Below are positions 17,236-25,494 of a stretch of DNA of 64,000 bases, piece by piece (the stretch's first letter is position 1; each line of letters starts with the position of its first letter). The notes beneath the pieces were generated by a model, which was not told the DNA's origin, ran no database searches, and saw only the letters and a list, made by a program, of their open reading frames with translations. The stretch is from the NCBI RefSeq assembly GCF_003111665.1, contig NZ_CP022188.1, positions 2,976,001-3,040,000 on the forward strand. Direction: 5' to 3'. Position numbers and translations under genes: made by a program. Origin of the DNA: Parazoarcus communis. GTDB taxonomy: Bacteria; Pseudomonadota; Gammaproteobacteria; Burkholderiales; Rhodocyclaceae.

Positions 17236-18378
17236 GTGGCAGAAGACAGCGATCTCGAGAAAACGGAACCAGCGTCACCACGACGAATAGAGCAGGCCCG
17301 CGAGGAAGGGCAGGTTCCGCAGTCGCGCGAGCTGTCGACCTTCTTCATCACCATGACCGGGGTGGCGACGCTGTGGCTGCTCGGCGACTGGATGGCGAAT
17401 CGTCTGTTCGGTCTGCTACGACGCTCGTTTGCGTTCGAGCGCGAGATGGCCTTCGATCACGTGCTCATGCTTGACGGCTTCAATACCCTGCTCAGCGGCG
17501 CGCTGCTGACCATGATGCCCTTGTTCCTGACCCTGCTCGTGGCCGCGGTGGCGTCCCCCATCGCCCTCGGTGGCCTGGTGTTCTCCCCCAAGGCGCTGGG
17601 GCCCAATTTCGGCCGCATGAACCCCTTGCAGGGGCTGGCGCGGATGTTCTCGGTCCACGGCCTGGCCGAGATGGTGAAAGCCATTCTGAAATCGTTTCTG
17701 GTGGGCGGCGTGTCGGCCATCGTGCTGTGGGTCAACAAGGATCACCTGTTCGATCTCATGGTCGAGCCGCTGGAAGTGGGCATGCCCGACTTCGCCGATA
17801 CAGTCGCCTTCGCGGCACTGATGATCACCACCAGCCTGGGCTTGCTGGCGCTGATGGACGTGCCTTTCCAGCTGTGGCAGTACCACAAGAAATTGCGCAT
17901 GACCAAGGAAGAGGTCAAGCGCGAAGGCAAGGAGCAGGAGGGCGACCCGCAGGTCAAGGGCCGCATCCGCGCGATGCAGCGCGAGATGGCGCGCCGGCGG
18001 ATGATGTCCGAGGTGCCCAAGGCCGACGTGGTGGTGACCAACCCGACGCACTTCTCGGTGGCGCTGAAGTACGATGCGAGCCGGATGGCTGCGCCCATCG
18101 TCGTGGCCAAGGGGCGCGGCGATCTGGCGCTGAAGATTCGTGAAATCGCGCGCGAGAACAAGGTGGCCATGCTCGAAGCGCCACCGCTGGCGCGCGCACT
18201 GTATGCGCACTGCGAACTGGAGCAGGCGGTGCCCGCAACCCTGTTTACTGCCGTGGCCGAGGTGATGGCCTACGTCTATCAGCTCAATAACTGGGTGGCC
18301 GAGGGCGGATTGCCGCCACAGCCGCCTGCCGAATTGCCGGTGCCCGAGGGGCTTGACCCCGGCGCCCCCGAAGAGTGA
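17236..18378 (+). CDS. flhB: flagellar type III export switch protein FlhB
   Basis: A 380-residue inner-membrane component of the flagellar export gate. Four membrane helices lie within about 30-215, then a cytoplasmic domain with the self-cleaving N-P-T-H motif at Asn269-Pro270, the same position as in enteric FlhB. The start L-E-K-T-E-P-A-S-P-R-R is typical. The start codon is GTG 17236 with GGAG at 17226. It leads flhB-flhA (11 bp gap), and cleavage after Asn269 is expected to switch export from rod/hook to filament substrates with FliK. Confidence 0.95.
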   Translation: MAEDSDLEKTEPASPRRIEQAREEGQVPQSRELSTFFITMTGVATLWLLGDWMANRLFGLLRRSFAFEREMAFDHVLMLDGFNTLLSGALLTMMPLFLTLLVAAVASPIALGGLVFSPKALGPNFGRMNPLQGLARMFSVHGLAEMVKAILKSFLVGGVSAIVLWVNKDHLFDLMVEPLEVGMPDFADTVAFAALMITTSLGLLALMDVPFQLWQYHKKLRMTKEEVKREGKEQEGDPQVKGRIRAMQREMARRRMMSEVPKADVVVTNPTHFSVALKYDASRMAAPIVVAKGRGDLALKIREIARENKVAMLEAPPLARALYAHCELEQAVPATLFTAVAEVMAYVYQLNNWVAEGGLPPQPPAELPVPEGLDPGAPEE

Positions 18379-18389
18379 ATGCCTGACCC

Positions 18390-20495
18390 ATGGCCTCGAA
18401 CGATACCTTGAACCTGCGCGCGCTGATCACGCCAGAGAACCTGCGCACGCTGGCGGCACCGATCCTCATCATCATGATTCTGTCGATGATGGTGCTGCCC
18501 TTGCCGGTGTTCCTGCTCGACGTCTTCTTCACCTTCAACATCGCGATCTCGGTGATGGTGATGCTGGTGGCGATGTACTCGAAGAAACCGCTCGATTTCT
18601 CGGTGTTCCCGACCGTGCTGCTGGTCACCACCTTGCTGCGGCTGTCGCTCAACGTGGCCTCGACCCGGATCGTGCTGCTCGAAGGTCATGGCGGCGGCGA
18701 TGCGGCAGGCAAGGTGATCGAGGCCTTCGGCAGCTTCCTGGTCGGTGGTAATACGGCGGTCGGCCTGGTGGTGTTCGTCATCCTCACCCTGATCAACTTC
18801 GTCGTCATCACCAAGGGTGCCGGCCGGATCGCCGAAGTGAGCGCGCGCTTCACCCTGGATGCGATGCCGGGCAAGCAGATGGCGATCGACGCCGACCTCA
18901 ACGCCGGTCTGATCGACGAGAAGACAGCCAAGAGCCGACGCAAGGAGATCGGGCAGGAGTCCGACTTCTACGGCGCGATGGACGGTGCGTCCAAGTTCGT
19001 CCGTGGCGATGCGGTCGCCGGCATCCTGATTCTGGTCATCAACATCATCGGCGGGCTGTTCGTCGGCGTGATGCAGCACGACATGGCGATTGGCGAAGCA
19101 GGTCGCACCTATACGCTGCTCACCATTGGTGACGGTCTGGTCGCGCAGATTCCGGCGCTGATCATTTCGGTTGCGGCCGGTCTGGTCGTGTCCCGCGTCG
19201 GCGATGAGGGCGATATCGGCGGGCAGGTCATCAACCAGGTGTTCTCGAACCCGCAGGTGCTGGGGCTGACGGCCATCATCATCGGCGTGCTCGGCCTGAT
19301 CCCGGGGATGCCCAACGTGGTGTTCATCCTGCTTGCGTCCATGTTCGCCGCGCTGGCGTGGATGCGGCACAAGCGCATTGGCGAGGAGTCGCAGGCGGCA
19401 GAGGCCCCGGCGGCGGCGCAGGCGGCAGCGGCGCAGCAGCCGGCCGAATCGCAGGAGGCAAGCTGGAACGATGTGGCGCCGGTCGATGTGCTCGGGCTGG
19501 AGGTGGGTTACCGCCTGATTCCGATGGTGGACAAGGGGCAGGACGGCGAACTGCTCAAGCGCATTCGCGGCCTGCGCCGCAAGTTTGCGCAGGAGGTGGG
19601 TTTCCTGTCCTCGCCGGTGCATATCCGTGACAACCTCGAACTCAAGCCCAATGCCTACCGGATTGCGCTCAAGGGGGTCGAGATCGGCACTGGCGAAGCG
19701 TATCCGGGGCAGTTTCTGGCGATCAATCCGGGTCGTGTGTCGGGGCCGCTGACCGGTCGCGAGACCAAGGACCCGGCCTTTGGCCTGCCCGCATTCTGGA
19801 TCGAAGGCGGTGGCCGGGAGCAGGCGCACGCGCTCGGTTACACCGTGGTCGACGCGAGCACGGTGGTGGCCACCCACCTCAACCACGTCATTCTCAACCA
19901 TGCCGCCGAGCTGCTCGGGCGGCAGGAGACCCAGTCGCTGCTCGACCATATCGGCAAGGACGCGCCCAAGCTCATCGAGGATCTGGTGCCCAAGCTGCTG
20001 TCGGTTTCCACCGTGCAGCGGGTGCTGCAGAACCTGCTCGACGAGGGCGTCAACATCCGCGACATGCGCAGCATCATCGAGGTGCTGGCCGAACATGCGC
20101 CGCGCATTCAGGACCCGGTCGAACTCACCGCGAAGGTGCGCGAGGCGCTGGGGCGCGCGATTGTCCAGAGCCTGTTCCCGGGCAATGCCGAAGTGCAGGT
20201 GATGTCGCTTGAGCCCGGTCTCGAGCGCATCCTGCTGCAGGCCATGAGTGCGAGCGGCGAGGGCGGGGCGATCGAGCCGGGTCTGGCCGACACCCTGCTG
20301 CGTCAGACGGCACAGCTTGCCCAGCGCCAGGAAGACATCGGCCTGCCGCCGGTGCTGCTGGTTCCGGCGCAGCTGCGCATGCTGCTGTCGCGCTTCCTGC
20401 GCCGTGCCGTGCCTTCGCTGAAAGTCATCTCCAATGGCGAAGTGCCGGAGTCGCGCACCATCCGCATCACGGGCATGGTCGGCACCCCGACCTGA
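18390..20495 (+). CDS. flhA: flagellar type III export protein FlhA
   Basis: A 701-residue export-gate protein with about eight membrane helices in 20-330. The FHIPEP-family signature F-T-L-D-A-M-P-G-K-Q-M-A-I-D-A-D-L-N-A-G lies around 150-170. A low-complexity Ala/Gln/Glu linker spans about 330-355, and the rest is the large cytoplasmic domain that docks chaperone-substrate pairs. Length matches the family (about 690-700). It lies between flhB and flhF as in polar flagellates. Confidence 0.96.
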   Translation: MASNDTLNLRALITPENLRTLAAPILIIMILSMMVLPLPVFLLDVFFTFNIAISVMVMLVAMYSKKPLDFSVFPTVLLVTTLLRLSLNVASTRIVLLEGHGGGDAAGKVIEAFGSFLVGGNTAVGLVVFVILTLINFVVITKGAGRIAEVSARFTLDAMPGKQMAIDADLNAGLIDEKTAKSRRKEIGQESDFYGAMDGASKFVRGDAVAGILILVINIIGGLFVGVMQHDMAIGEAGRTYTLLTIGDGLVAQIPALIISVAAGLVVSRVGDEGDIGGQVINQVFSNPQVLGLTAIIIGVLGLIPGMPNVVFILLASMFAALAWMRHKRIGEESQAAEAPAAAQAAAAQQPAESQEASWNDVAPVDVLGLEVGYRLIPMVDKGQDGELLKRIRGLRRKFAQEVGFLSSPVHIRDNLELKPNAYRIALKGVEIGTGEAYPGQFLAINPGRVSGPLTGRETKDPAFGLPAFWIEGGGREQAHALGYTVVDASTVVATHLNHVILNHAAELLGRQETQSLLDHIGKDAPKLIEDLVPKLLSVSTVQRVLQNLLDEGVNIRDMRSIIEVLAEHAPRIQDPVELTAKVREALGRAIVQSLFPGNAEVQVMSLEPGLERILLQAMSASGEGGAIEPGLADTLLRQTAQLAQRQEDIGLPPVLLVPAQLRMLLSRFLRRAVPSLKVISNGEVPESRTIRITGMVGTPT

Positions 20496-20573
20496 TCGAA
20501 CGCCCGTCGCGCAGCCCTCCGGTCTGCGTGCTGCGCCTGACAGCGGCAATCGCCTTATGACTTTCCGGCAAGG

Positions 20574-20603
20574 GGAATAAGCGGGGGAAAACCGGTTTAT
20601 TCC
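20574..20603. repeat. inverted repeat between flhA and flhF
   Basis: GGAATAA (20574-20580) and TTATTCC (20597-20603) are perfect arms, and the inner bases add partial pairing. It may weakly terminate flhA readthrough or be a regulator site for flhF; there is no T tract. Confidence 0.4.
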
Positions 20604-20679
20604 GCCCATGCCGCACAACCGGTCCGCCGCATAATCGTCTCCAGGATGCGCGCAAAGCGCTGTAGTCGGGAGATTCATC

Positions 20680-22134
20680 ATGAACGTTAAGCGCTACTTT
20701 GCTCCAACTGCCCGTGAGGCACTGCGAGCCTTGAAGGAAGAGCTCGGTGCCGATGCCATCGTACTGTCCAACCGGGCAGTCGAGGGTGGGGTCGAGATTC
20801 TGGCGCTGCCTGCCGATGCCGTGGGTGCGCTGCAAAGCGTGCGTCCGGCGCCTGCTGCTCCGCGTGCGCCCGCTCCGGCGCCGACGCGCCAGATGGCGGC
20901 ACCGATCGATGATGAAGACTTTCACCTCAGCCTGTCGGGACTGGCCGCCGGCGTGGTGCCGCGCAGTGCCGCCCCGCAGCCGCCGCGTCGCAATCCCGAT
21001 CCGGTAATGCGCCCCTTCAATCCGCCGCGTATCGATAGCAGCGCGCCCGCACCGCGCAGCAATGCTGCGCCGGCACCAGAGCGTGCAGCGGTGATGCGCT
21101 CGCGGGTGACGGTGGAAGAGGGTGGTCGCCAGGCTGCGCCCGCCGTCGAGCGTCCGTCTGCTCGCGCCGCCGAAGACGCCCGTGTGCGGGAACTGCAGGA
21201 AGCCAATAACAAACTGATGGCCGAGCTGACGGGCATCCGCGGCATGATCGAACGCCAGCTCGCAGGCTTTGCCTGGGGTGAAACCCGCCGTCATGCGCCC
21301 GCCCGCGCGGCCATGCTCGGAGAATTGCTCGAAGCCGGCTTCTCCGGTACGACCGCACGCCAGCTGGCGGAAGCGATTCCCGAGGATGCGACGCCCGATC
21401 AGGCGCATGCCGTCGTGCGTGCCATGCTCGACCGCAAGCTCAATGCGCGTTCGACCGACGACGACCTCATCGATCGCGGCGGCGTCTATGCGCTGGTGGG
21501 CCCCACCGGTGTCGGCAAGACCACGACCACCGCCAAGCTCGCTGCACGCTGCGTGCTGCGTCATGGCGCCGGCAAGCTGGCGCTGATCACCACCGATGGC
21601 TACCGTATCGGGGCGCAGGAGCAGCTGCGGATCTATGGCCGGATCCTCGGCGTGCCGGTGTTTTCGGTGCGCGATGCAGCCGACCTGCGTCAGACGCTTG
21701 GCGAGCTGCGCAACAAGCACATCGTACTCATCGACACCATGGGCATGAGCCAGCGCGACCGCATGGTGGCCGAGCAGGCGGCCATGCTCAGCGGCGCCGG
21801 TGACGTCCGTCGCCTGCTGCTGCTCAACGCAACCTGCCGCGGCGACACGCTGGACGACGTCGTGCGTGCCTACGCCGGCCCCGATCTGGCGGGCTGCATC
21901 TTTACCAAGGTGGACGAGGCCGCTTCGCTGGCACCGGCCATCGACGTCGCCGTGCGCCGCGCCCTGAATGTGTTCTACGTGACCAATGGCCAGCGCGTGC
22001 CGGAAGATCTGCACCTTCCCAACCGCGCCTACCTCCTTCATCGCGCACTGCGCGAGCAGGGGGGCGAGTCACCCTGGCATCTCAACGGGGATGAGGCCGG
22101 CATGATGCTCGCAGCTGCGGGCCAGGGAGCCTGA
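20680..22134 (+). CDS. flhF: flagellar SRP-like GTPase FlhF
   Basis: A 484-residue protein that places the flagellum at the pole in polar flagellates. The N-terminal region carries the FlhF start (M-N-V-K-R-Y-F-A-P-T-A-R-E-A) and a basic, Pro/Ala-rich linker (about 50-165). The C-terminal NG domain has the P-loop G-P-T-G-V-G-K-T-T-T at about 274-283 and a D-T-M-G-M-S-Q motif where SRP GTPases have D-T-A-G. The G4 motif is T-K-V-D. It is one base upstream of the FlhG-like gene. Confidence 0.95.
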   Translation: MNVKRYFAPTAREALRALKEELGADAIVLSNRAVEGGVEILALPADAVGALQSVRPAPAAPRAPAPAPTRQMAAPIDDEDFHLSLSGLAAGVVPRSAAPQPPRRNPDPVMRPFNPPRIDSSAPAPRSNAAPAPERAAVMRSRVTVEEGGRQAAPAVERPSARAAEDARVRELQEANNKLMAELTGIRGMIERQLAGFAWGETRRHAPARAAMLGELLEAGFSGTTARQLAEAIPEDATPDQAHAVVRAMLDRKLNARSTDDDLIDRGGVYALVGPTGVGKTTTTAKLAARCVLRHGAGKLALITTDGYRIGAQEQLRIYGRILGVPVFSVRDAADLRQTLGELRNKHIVLIDTMGMSQRDRMVAEQAAMLSGAGDVRRLLLLNATCRGDTLDDVVRAYAGPDLAGCIFTKVDEAASLAPAIDVAVRRALNVFYVTNGQRVPEDLHLPNRAYLLHRALREQGGESPWHLNGDEAGMMLAAAGQGA

Positions 22135-22135
22135 C

Positions 22136-22936
22136 ATGATCGACGGACGCGAAGACCAGGCGGCGGGACTGCGGCGTTTGTTCCGTAACGCACCACCGGG
22201 CGTGGTTGCGCTGTATGCCACCGGCCGCTACCGCACGCACAATGCGGTGCGTGCTGCCCATCGCATTGCCGGCCATGCGCACCGCGTGCTGCTGCTTGAT
22301 GAGGCGACGGGCGACGAGGCCCTGACCGCTGCGCTGGAGCTGCCGGCGGGCCCGGATCTGTTGCAGATGCTCGATGGCCGGCTGACGCTCGCCGGCCTGC
22401 TGCAGCCGGTGCCCGGTCTGCTCGGACGTGTGCCCGCCGCCGCCGCCGCACTGGCTTTGCCCCTGCTCGACGATGCGCGTCGCGCATGTCTGGTCGAAGC
22501 GCTGCGGGTTCTTCACCGTCATGCCGGTTTCGTGCTGATCCACGCCGGTCAGAGCTCGGCCAGCGACCCGTCGCCCTTTGTGCATGCGGCGCCGCGTCGG
22601 CTGCTGGTCGCAGAGGCGAGCGCGAGTGGCGCGACCGAAGCCTATCAAGTCATCAAGCAGCTCGCGGCCGCCGGTGCCGGGTCGCTGCACGTGGCCGTCT
22701 GCCGTGCCCGCAACCGGGCCGATGCGGAGCGCTTCTTCACCAGCCTTCAAGGCCTGGTGCGCCGCCATGTCGGCGTGCCGCTGGCATGGCTGGGCGAAAT
22801 CGAGCGCGACGACATCGCAGAAGGTCTGTCGCAGCCGCAGTCGATGTCCTCGCCGCGCGAGCCGGAGGCCGCGTTCCTGCGTCGTCTCTCGGTGATGGCA
22901 CGTAGCCGGCCGGCCGGGCAGGTGCGCAGGGAGTGA
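22136..22936 (+). CDS. FlhG/FleN-like protein lacking the P-loop (degenerate MinD/ParA fold)
   Basis: A 266-residue protein in the exact place of flhG/fleN, between flhF and fliA. The first strand, V-V-A-L-Y-A-T (24-29), leads into G-R-Y-R-T-H-N-A (30-37) where FleN has the G-K-G-G-V-G-K-T nucleotide-binding loop. The next strand, R-V-L-L-L-D-E (50-56), matches the R-V-L-L-L-D-A of MinD proteins, and D-L-L-Q-M-L-D-G-R-L-T-L matches FleN's N-L-x-H-V-L-D-G. Fold is therefore inferred as MinD-like, but ATP binding looks lost. Its stop overlaps a GTG of the fliA frame (GTGA at 22933). Confidence 0.7.
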   Translation: MIDGREDQAAGLRRLFRNAPPGVVALYATGRYRTHNAVRAAHRIAGHAHRVLLLDEATGDEALTAALELPAGPDLLQMLDGRLTLAGLLQPVPGLLGRVPAAAAALALPLLDDARRACLVEALRVLHRHAGFVLIHAGQSSASDPSPFVHAAPRRLLVAEASASGATEAYQVIKQLAAAGAGSLHVAVCRARNRADAERFFTSLQGLVRRHVGVPLAWLGEIERDDIAEGLSQPQSMSSPREPEAAFLRRLSVMARSRPAGQVRRE

Positions 22937-23061
22937 GTATTGTGATGCCGCTGACCTATCCTGCTAGCAATGCGAACGCCAGTGCGGGAAAATGGACCTC
23001 CTTGAACGCGCCTGCGGTCACGCCCGAACGGTCGCGTCGCAAAAGAATACAGGTCCAATGG

Positions 23062-23838
23062 ATGTACGACGCTGACGGACAACTCGATACCGATCACCTG
23101 GTGGTGTCCTATGCGCCGCTGGTCAAGCGCATTGCCTATCAGCTCATGGCCAAGCTGCCCGCGAGCGTCGACGTCGAGGATCTGATCCAGAACGGCATGA
23201 TGGGCTTGCTCGATGCGATCGGCCGTTTCGAGGAAGGGATGGGCGCGCAGTTCGAAACCTACGCGGTACAGCGCATCCGCGGCTCGATGCTCGATGGCCT
23301 GCGCGAGAACGACTGGGTGCCGCGCAGCCTGCGCCGCGACATGCGCCGTATCGAATCCGCCATCAACGATCTCGAACAGCAGAACGGTCGCGCACCGAGC
23401 GAGACCGAGCTTGCCGAGTCGCTCGGCGTGTCGCTGTCCGAGTACCAGCACATGCTGCAGGAGGCGCGCGGCCACCAGCTCGTCTATTTCGACGACTTTG
23501 CCCGCGACGAAGGCGAGGATTTCCTCGAGCGTCATTTTGGCGAACATGAGACCAACCCGCTGGAACTGCTCGAAAGCGCCGACAATCGCGCCAGTCTGGT
23601 GCGCGCCATTGAGGCGCTGCCCGAGCGCGAAAAGATGATCATGGCGCTGTACTACGACGAAGAGCTGAACCTGCGCGAGATCGGCGAGGTGCTGGGCGTG
23701 ACCGAGTCGCGCGTGTGTCAGCTCCACAGCCAGGCCATTGCACGCCTTCGTGTGCAGGTGGTCGGTGCACGCCCGGCCGGCAGCACGCCCGGTGCGCGTC
23801 GCGGTCGCCCGCCCAAGAACCCGCCCGCAGGGGCCTGA
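23062..23838 (+). CDS. fliA: flagellar RNA polymerase sigma factor FliA (sigma-28)
   Basis: A 258-residue group 3 sigma factor. Region 2 (L-I-Q-N-G-M-M-G-L-L-D-A-I, then F-E-T-Y-A-V-Q-R-I-R-G) opens the late flagellar promoters. Region 3 follows, and region 4 carries L-R-E-I-G-E-V-L-G-V-T-E-S-R-V-C-Q-L-H. The tail is rich in Gly/Pro/Arg. The frame is open to GTG 22933, giving 43 extra residues; I prefer ATG 23062 because it gives the family length and begins with M-Y-D-A-D-G, and AGG precedes it. The upstream GTG is coupled to the FlhG-like stop, so the longer form is possible. Its antagonist FlgM is at 31008-31307. Confidence 0.92.
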   Translation: MYDADGQLDTDHLVVSYAPLVKRIAYQLMAKLPASVDVEDLIQNGMMGLLDAIGRFEEGMGAQFETYAVQRIRGSMLDGLRENDWVPRSLRRDMRRIESAINDLEQQNGRAPSETELAESLGVSLSEYQHMLQEARGHQLVYFDDFARDEGEDFLERHFGEHETNPLELLESADNRASLVRAIEALPEREKMIMALYYDEELNLREIGEVLGVTESRVCQLHSQAIARLRVQVVGARPAGSTPGARRGRPPKNPPAGA

Positions 23839-23858
23839 CGGCCACAGGATAGAACCCA

Positions 23859-24599
23859 ATGGATAGCATCAGCCTCGTTGGCATCGCGCTCGGACTGGCC
23901 GCCATCCTCGTCGGGCAGGTACTCGAGGGTGGGCACCTGTCCTCGCTGATGCAGCCCACCGCGTTTCTGATCGTGGTTGGCGGCACCGCCGGTGCGGTCA
24001 TGCTGCAAAGCCCGCTGCGCGTCTTCGTGGATGGCCTCAAGATGGCCAAGTGGGTTTTCGTGCCGCCGATGAGCAGTCACGAGGCCATCATCGAGCAGGT
24101 GTCGGCGTGGAGCACGGTTGCACGCAAGGAAGGTCTGCTCGTGCTCGAAGGGCAGATCGAAGGCCTGAACGATCCCTTCATGCAGCGCGGCCTGCAGATG
24201 CTGGTCGACGGTGTCGAGCCGGGGCGCCTGCGCGAAGTGCTCGAGGTCGAGATCGATACCTGGGAAGGACAGCTCAAGCAGAAGGCCAAGATCTGGGAAG
24301 GCGCCGGCGGTTACGCGCCGACGATCGGGATTCTGGGTGCGGTGCTGGGCCTGATCCACGTCATGGAAAACCTCTCCGATCCGTCCAAGCTCGGCGCCGG
24401 CATTGCGGTCGCCTTTGTTGCGACCATCTACGGTGTCGGGCTCGCCAACCTGATCTTTCTGCCGGTCGCCAAGAAGCTGCAGGCCCATATCGGGACCATG
24501 GTGTCCCAGCGCGAGATGTTCGTTGATGGTCTGGTGGGCATCGCGAGCGGTGACAATCCGCGGATCGTCGAGAGCCGCATGCAGGGCTACCTGGTCTGA
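23859..24599 (+). CDS. motC: flagellar motor stator protein MotC (MotA/PomA family)
   Basis: A 246-residue inner-membrane stator subunit with four helices (about 5-22, 30-50, 150-170, 185-205). The cytoplasmic loop between helices 2 and 3 carries the charged torque-generating face. G-G-Y-A-P-T-I-G-I-L-G-A-V-L-G-L-I and A-V-A-F-V-A-T-I-Y-G-V-G are the family's helix 3/4 signatures. With the next gene (21 bp away) it forms one stator set. The fliA-motC-motD order matches Pseudomonas-type clusters but without cheY/cheZ between. Confidence 0.92.
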   Translation: MDSISLVGIALGLAAILVGQVLEGGHLSSLMQPTAFLIVVGGTAGAVMLQSPLRVFVDGLKMAKWVFVPPMSSHEAIIEQVSAWSTVARKEGLLVLEGQIEGLNDPFMQRGLQMLVDGVEPGRLREVLEVEIDTWEGQLKQKAKIWEGAGGYAPTIGILGAVLGLIHVMENLSDPSKLGAGIAVAFVATIYGVGLANLIFLPVAKKLQAHIGTMVSQREMFVDGLVGIASGDNPRIVESRMQGYLV

Positions 24600-24620
24600 C
24601 GGGCCACAGCGGAACCCGCC

Positions 24621-25484
24621 ATGGCACGCCGACGCAAGGCTCCTGAAGAACACGAAAACCACGAACGCTGGCTGGTGTCCTATGCCGACTTCATCACCCT
24701 GCTGTTTGCGTTCTTTGTCGTGATGTACTCGCTGAGTTCGATCAACGAGGGCAACTACCGGGTGTTGTCGGATTCACTGGTGCAGGCTTTCCGCAGCATC
24801 AACGTGAACGAGAGCGGACAGCAGATCATCATGCCGCCGATCGCCGTGGTGACGGGCCCCATTTCGCCGGCCCTGCAGAAACCCAAGATGCAGGCCCCGA
24901 CCGCCGAAGAGAAGAAAGCCGAGGAGGAACGCCAGCAGAACGCCGCGCGCATGCGCAACATGGCCGAGGAAATCCGGCGTGTGCTCGGGCCGCTGACGCG
25001 TGACGGACAGGTCAGTGTGTCCGAAGGGGCGTTTGGCATTACCGTCGAGATCAACGCCAGTCTGTTGTTTGCGCCCGGAGAGGCCGTGCTCGGTGACGAG
25101 GCGGTTGCGGCGCTGCGTGCAGTAGCAGGCGTGATTGCGCTGGCGTCGTTCCCGGTGACGATCGAGGGGCACACCGACAACATCCCGATCAGCACCTTCC
25201 GCTTCCCCTCAAACTGGGAACTCTCTGCGGTGCGGGCGTCGTCGGTGGTGCGTTTGTTCGTGGATTCGGGGGTGTCGCCCGAACGCCTGACCGCGGCCGG
25301 TTATGCCGACCAGCGCCCGGTGGCGGACAACACGACCGAAGAGGGGCGCACGCGCAACCGGCGGGTCGCGATCCTGATCGAATCTCGCGTGGGCGACCCC
25401 CCGCCCGAAGCCCCCGGTACGATCCCGGCCAACGACCCGATCCGCTCCATCCTGCCGCCGATCGAGCCCGTCGCGCCGGGCTGA
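24621..25484 (+). CDS. motD: flagellar motor stator protein MotD (MotB/PomB family)
   Basis: A 287-residue stator partner. One N-terminal helix begins W-L-V-S-Y-A-D-F-I-T-L-L-F-A-F-F, with Asp23 as the ion-carrying residue. A linker with a charged helical stretch (about 95-120) follows, then an OmpA-like peptidoglycan-binding domain (about 135-255) with I-E-G-H-T-D-N-I-P-I and N-R-R-V-A-I. The Pro-rich tail is unremarkable. The gene is convergent with parC, with only 10 bp between stops. Confidence 0.93.
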   Translation: MARRRKAPEEHENHERWLVSYADFITLLFAFFVVMYSLSSINEGNYRVLSDSLVQAFRSINVNESGQQIIMPPIAVVTGPISPALQKPKMQAPTAEEKKAEEERQQNAARMRNMAEEIRRVLGPLTRDGQVSVSEGAFGITVEINASLLFAPGEAVLGDEAVAALRAVAGVIALASFPVTIEGHTDNIPISTFRFPSNWELSAVRASSVVRLFVDSGVSPERLTAAGYADQRPVADNTTEEGRTRNRRVAILIESRVGDPPPEAPGTIPANDPIRSILPPIEPVAPG

Positions 25485-25494
25485 TTCGCTTTCC

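Noticed and set aside
18279..20681. 800-codon minus-strand open frame opposite flhA
   Set aside because: It is the antisense shadow of flhA in GC-rich DNA: His/Arg/Asp-rich composition, no ribosome binding site, no domain pattern, and flhA is beyond doubt.
22933..23061. 43-residue N-terminal extension of FliA
   Set aside because: The open frame exists and starts with a GTG coupled to the previous stop, but it would make FliA longer than the family, and ATG 23062 begins at the conserved part. Kept only as an alternative start.
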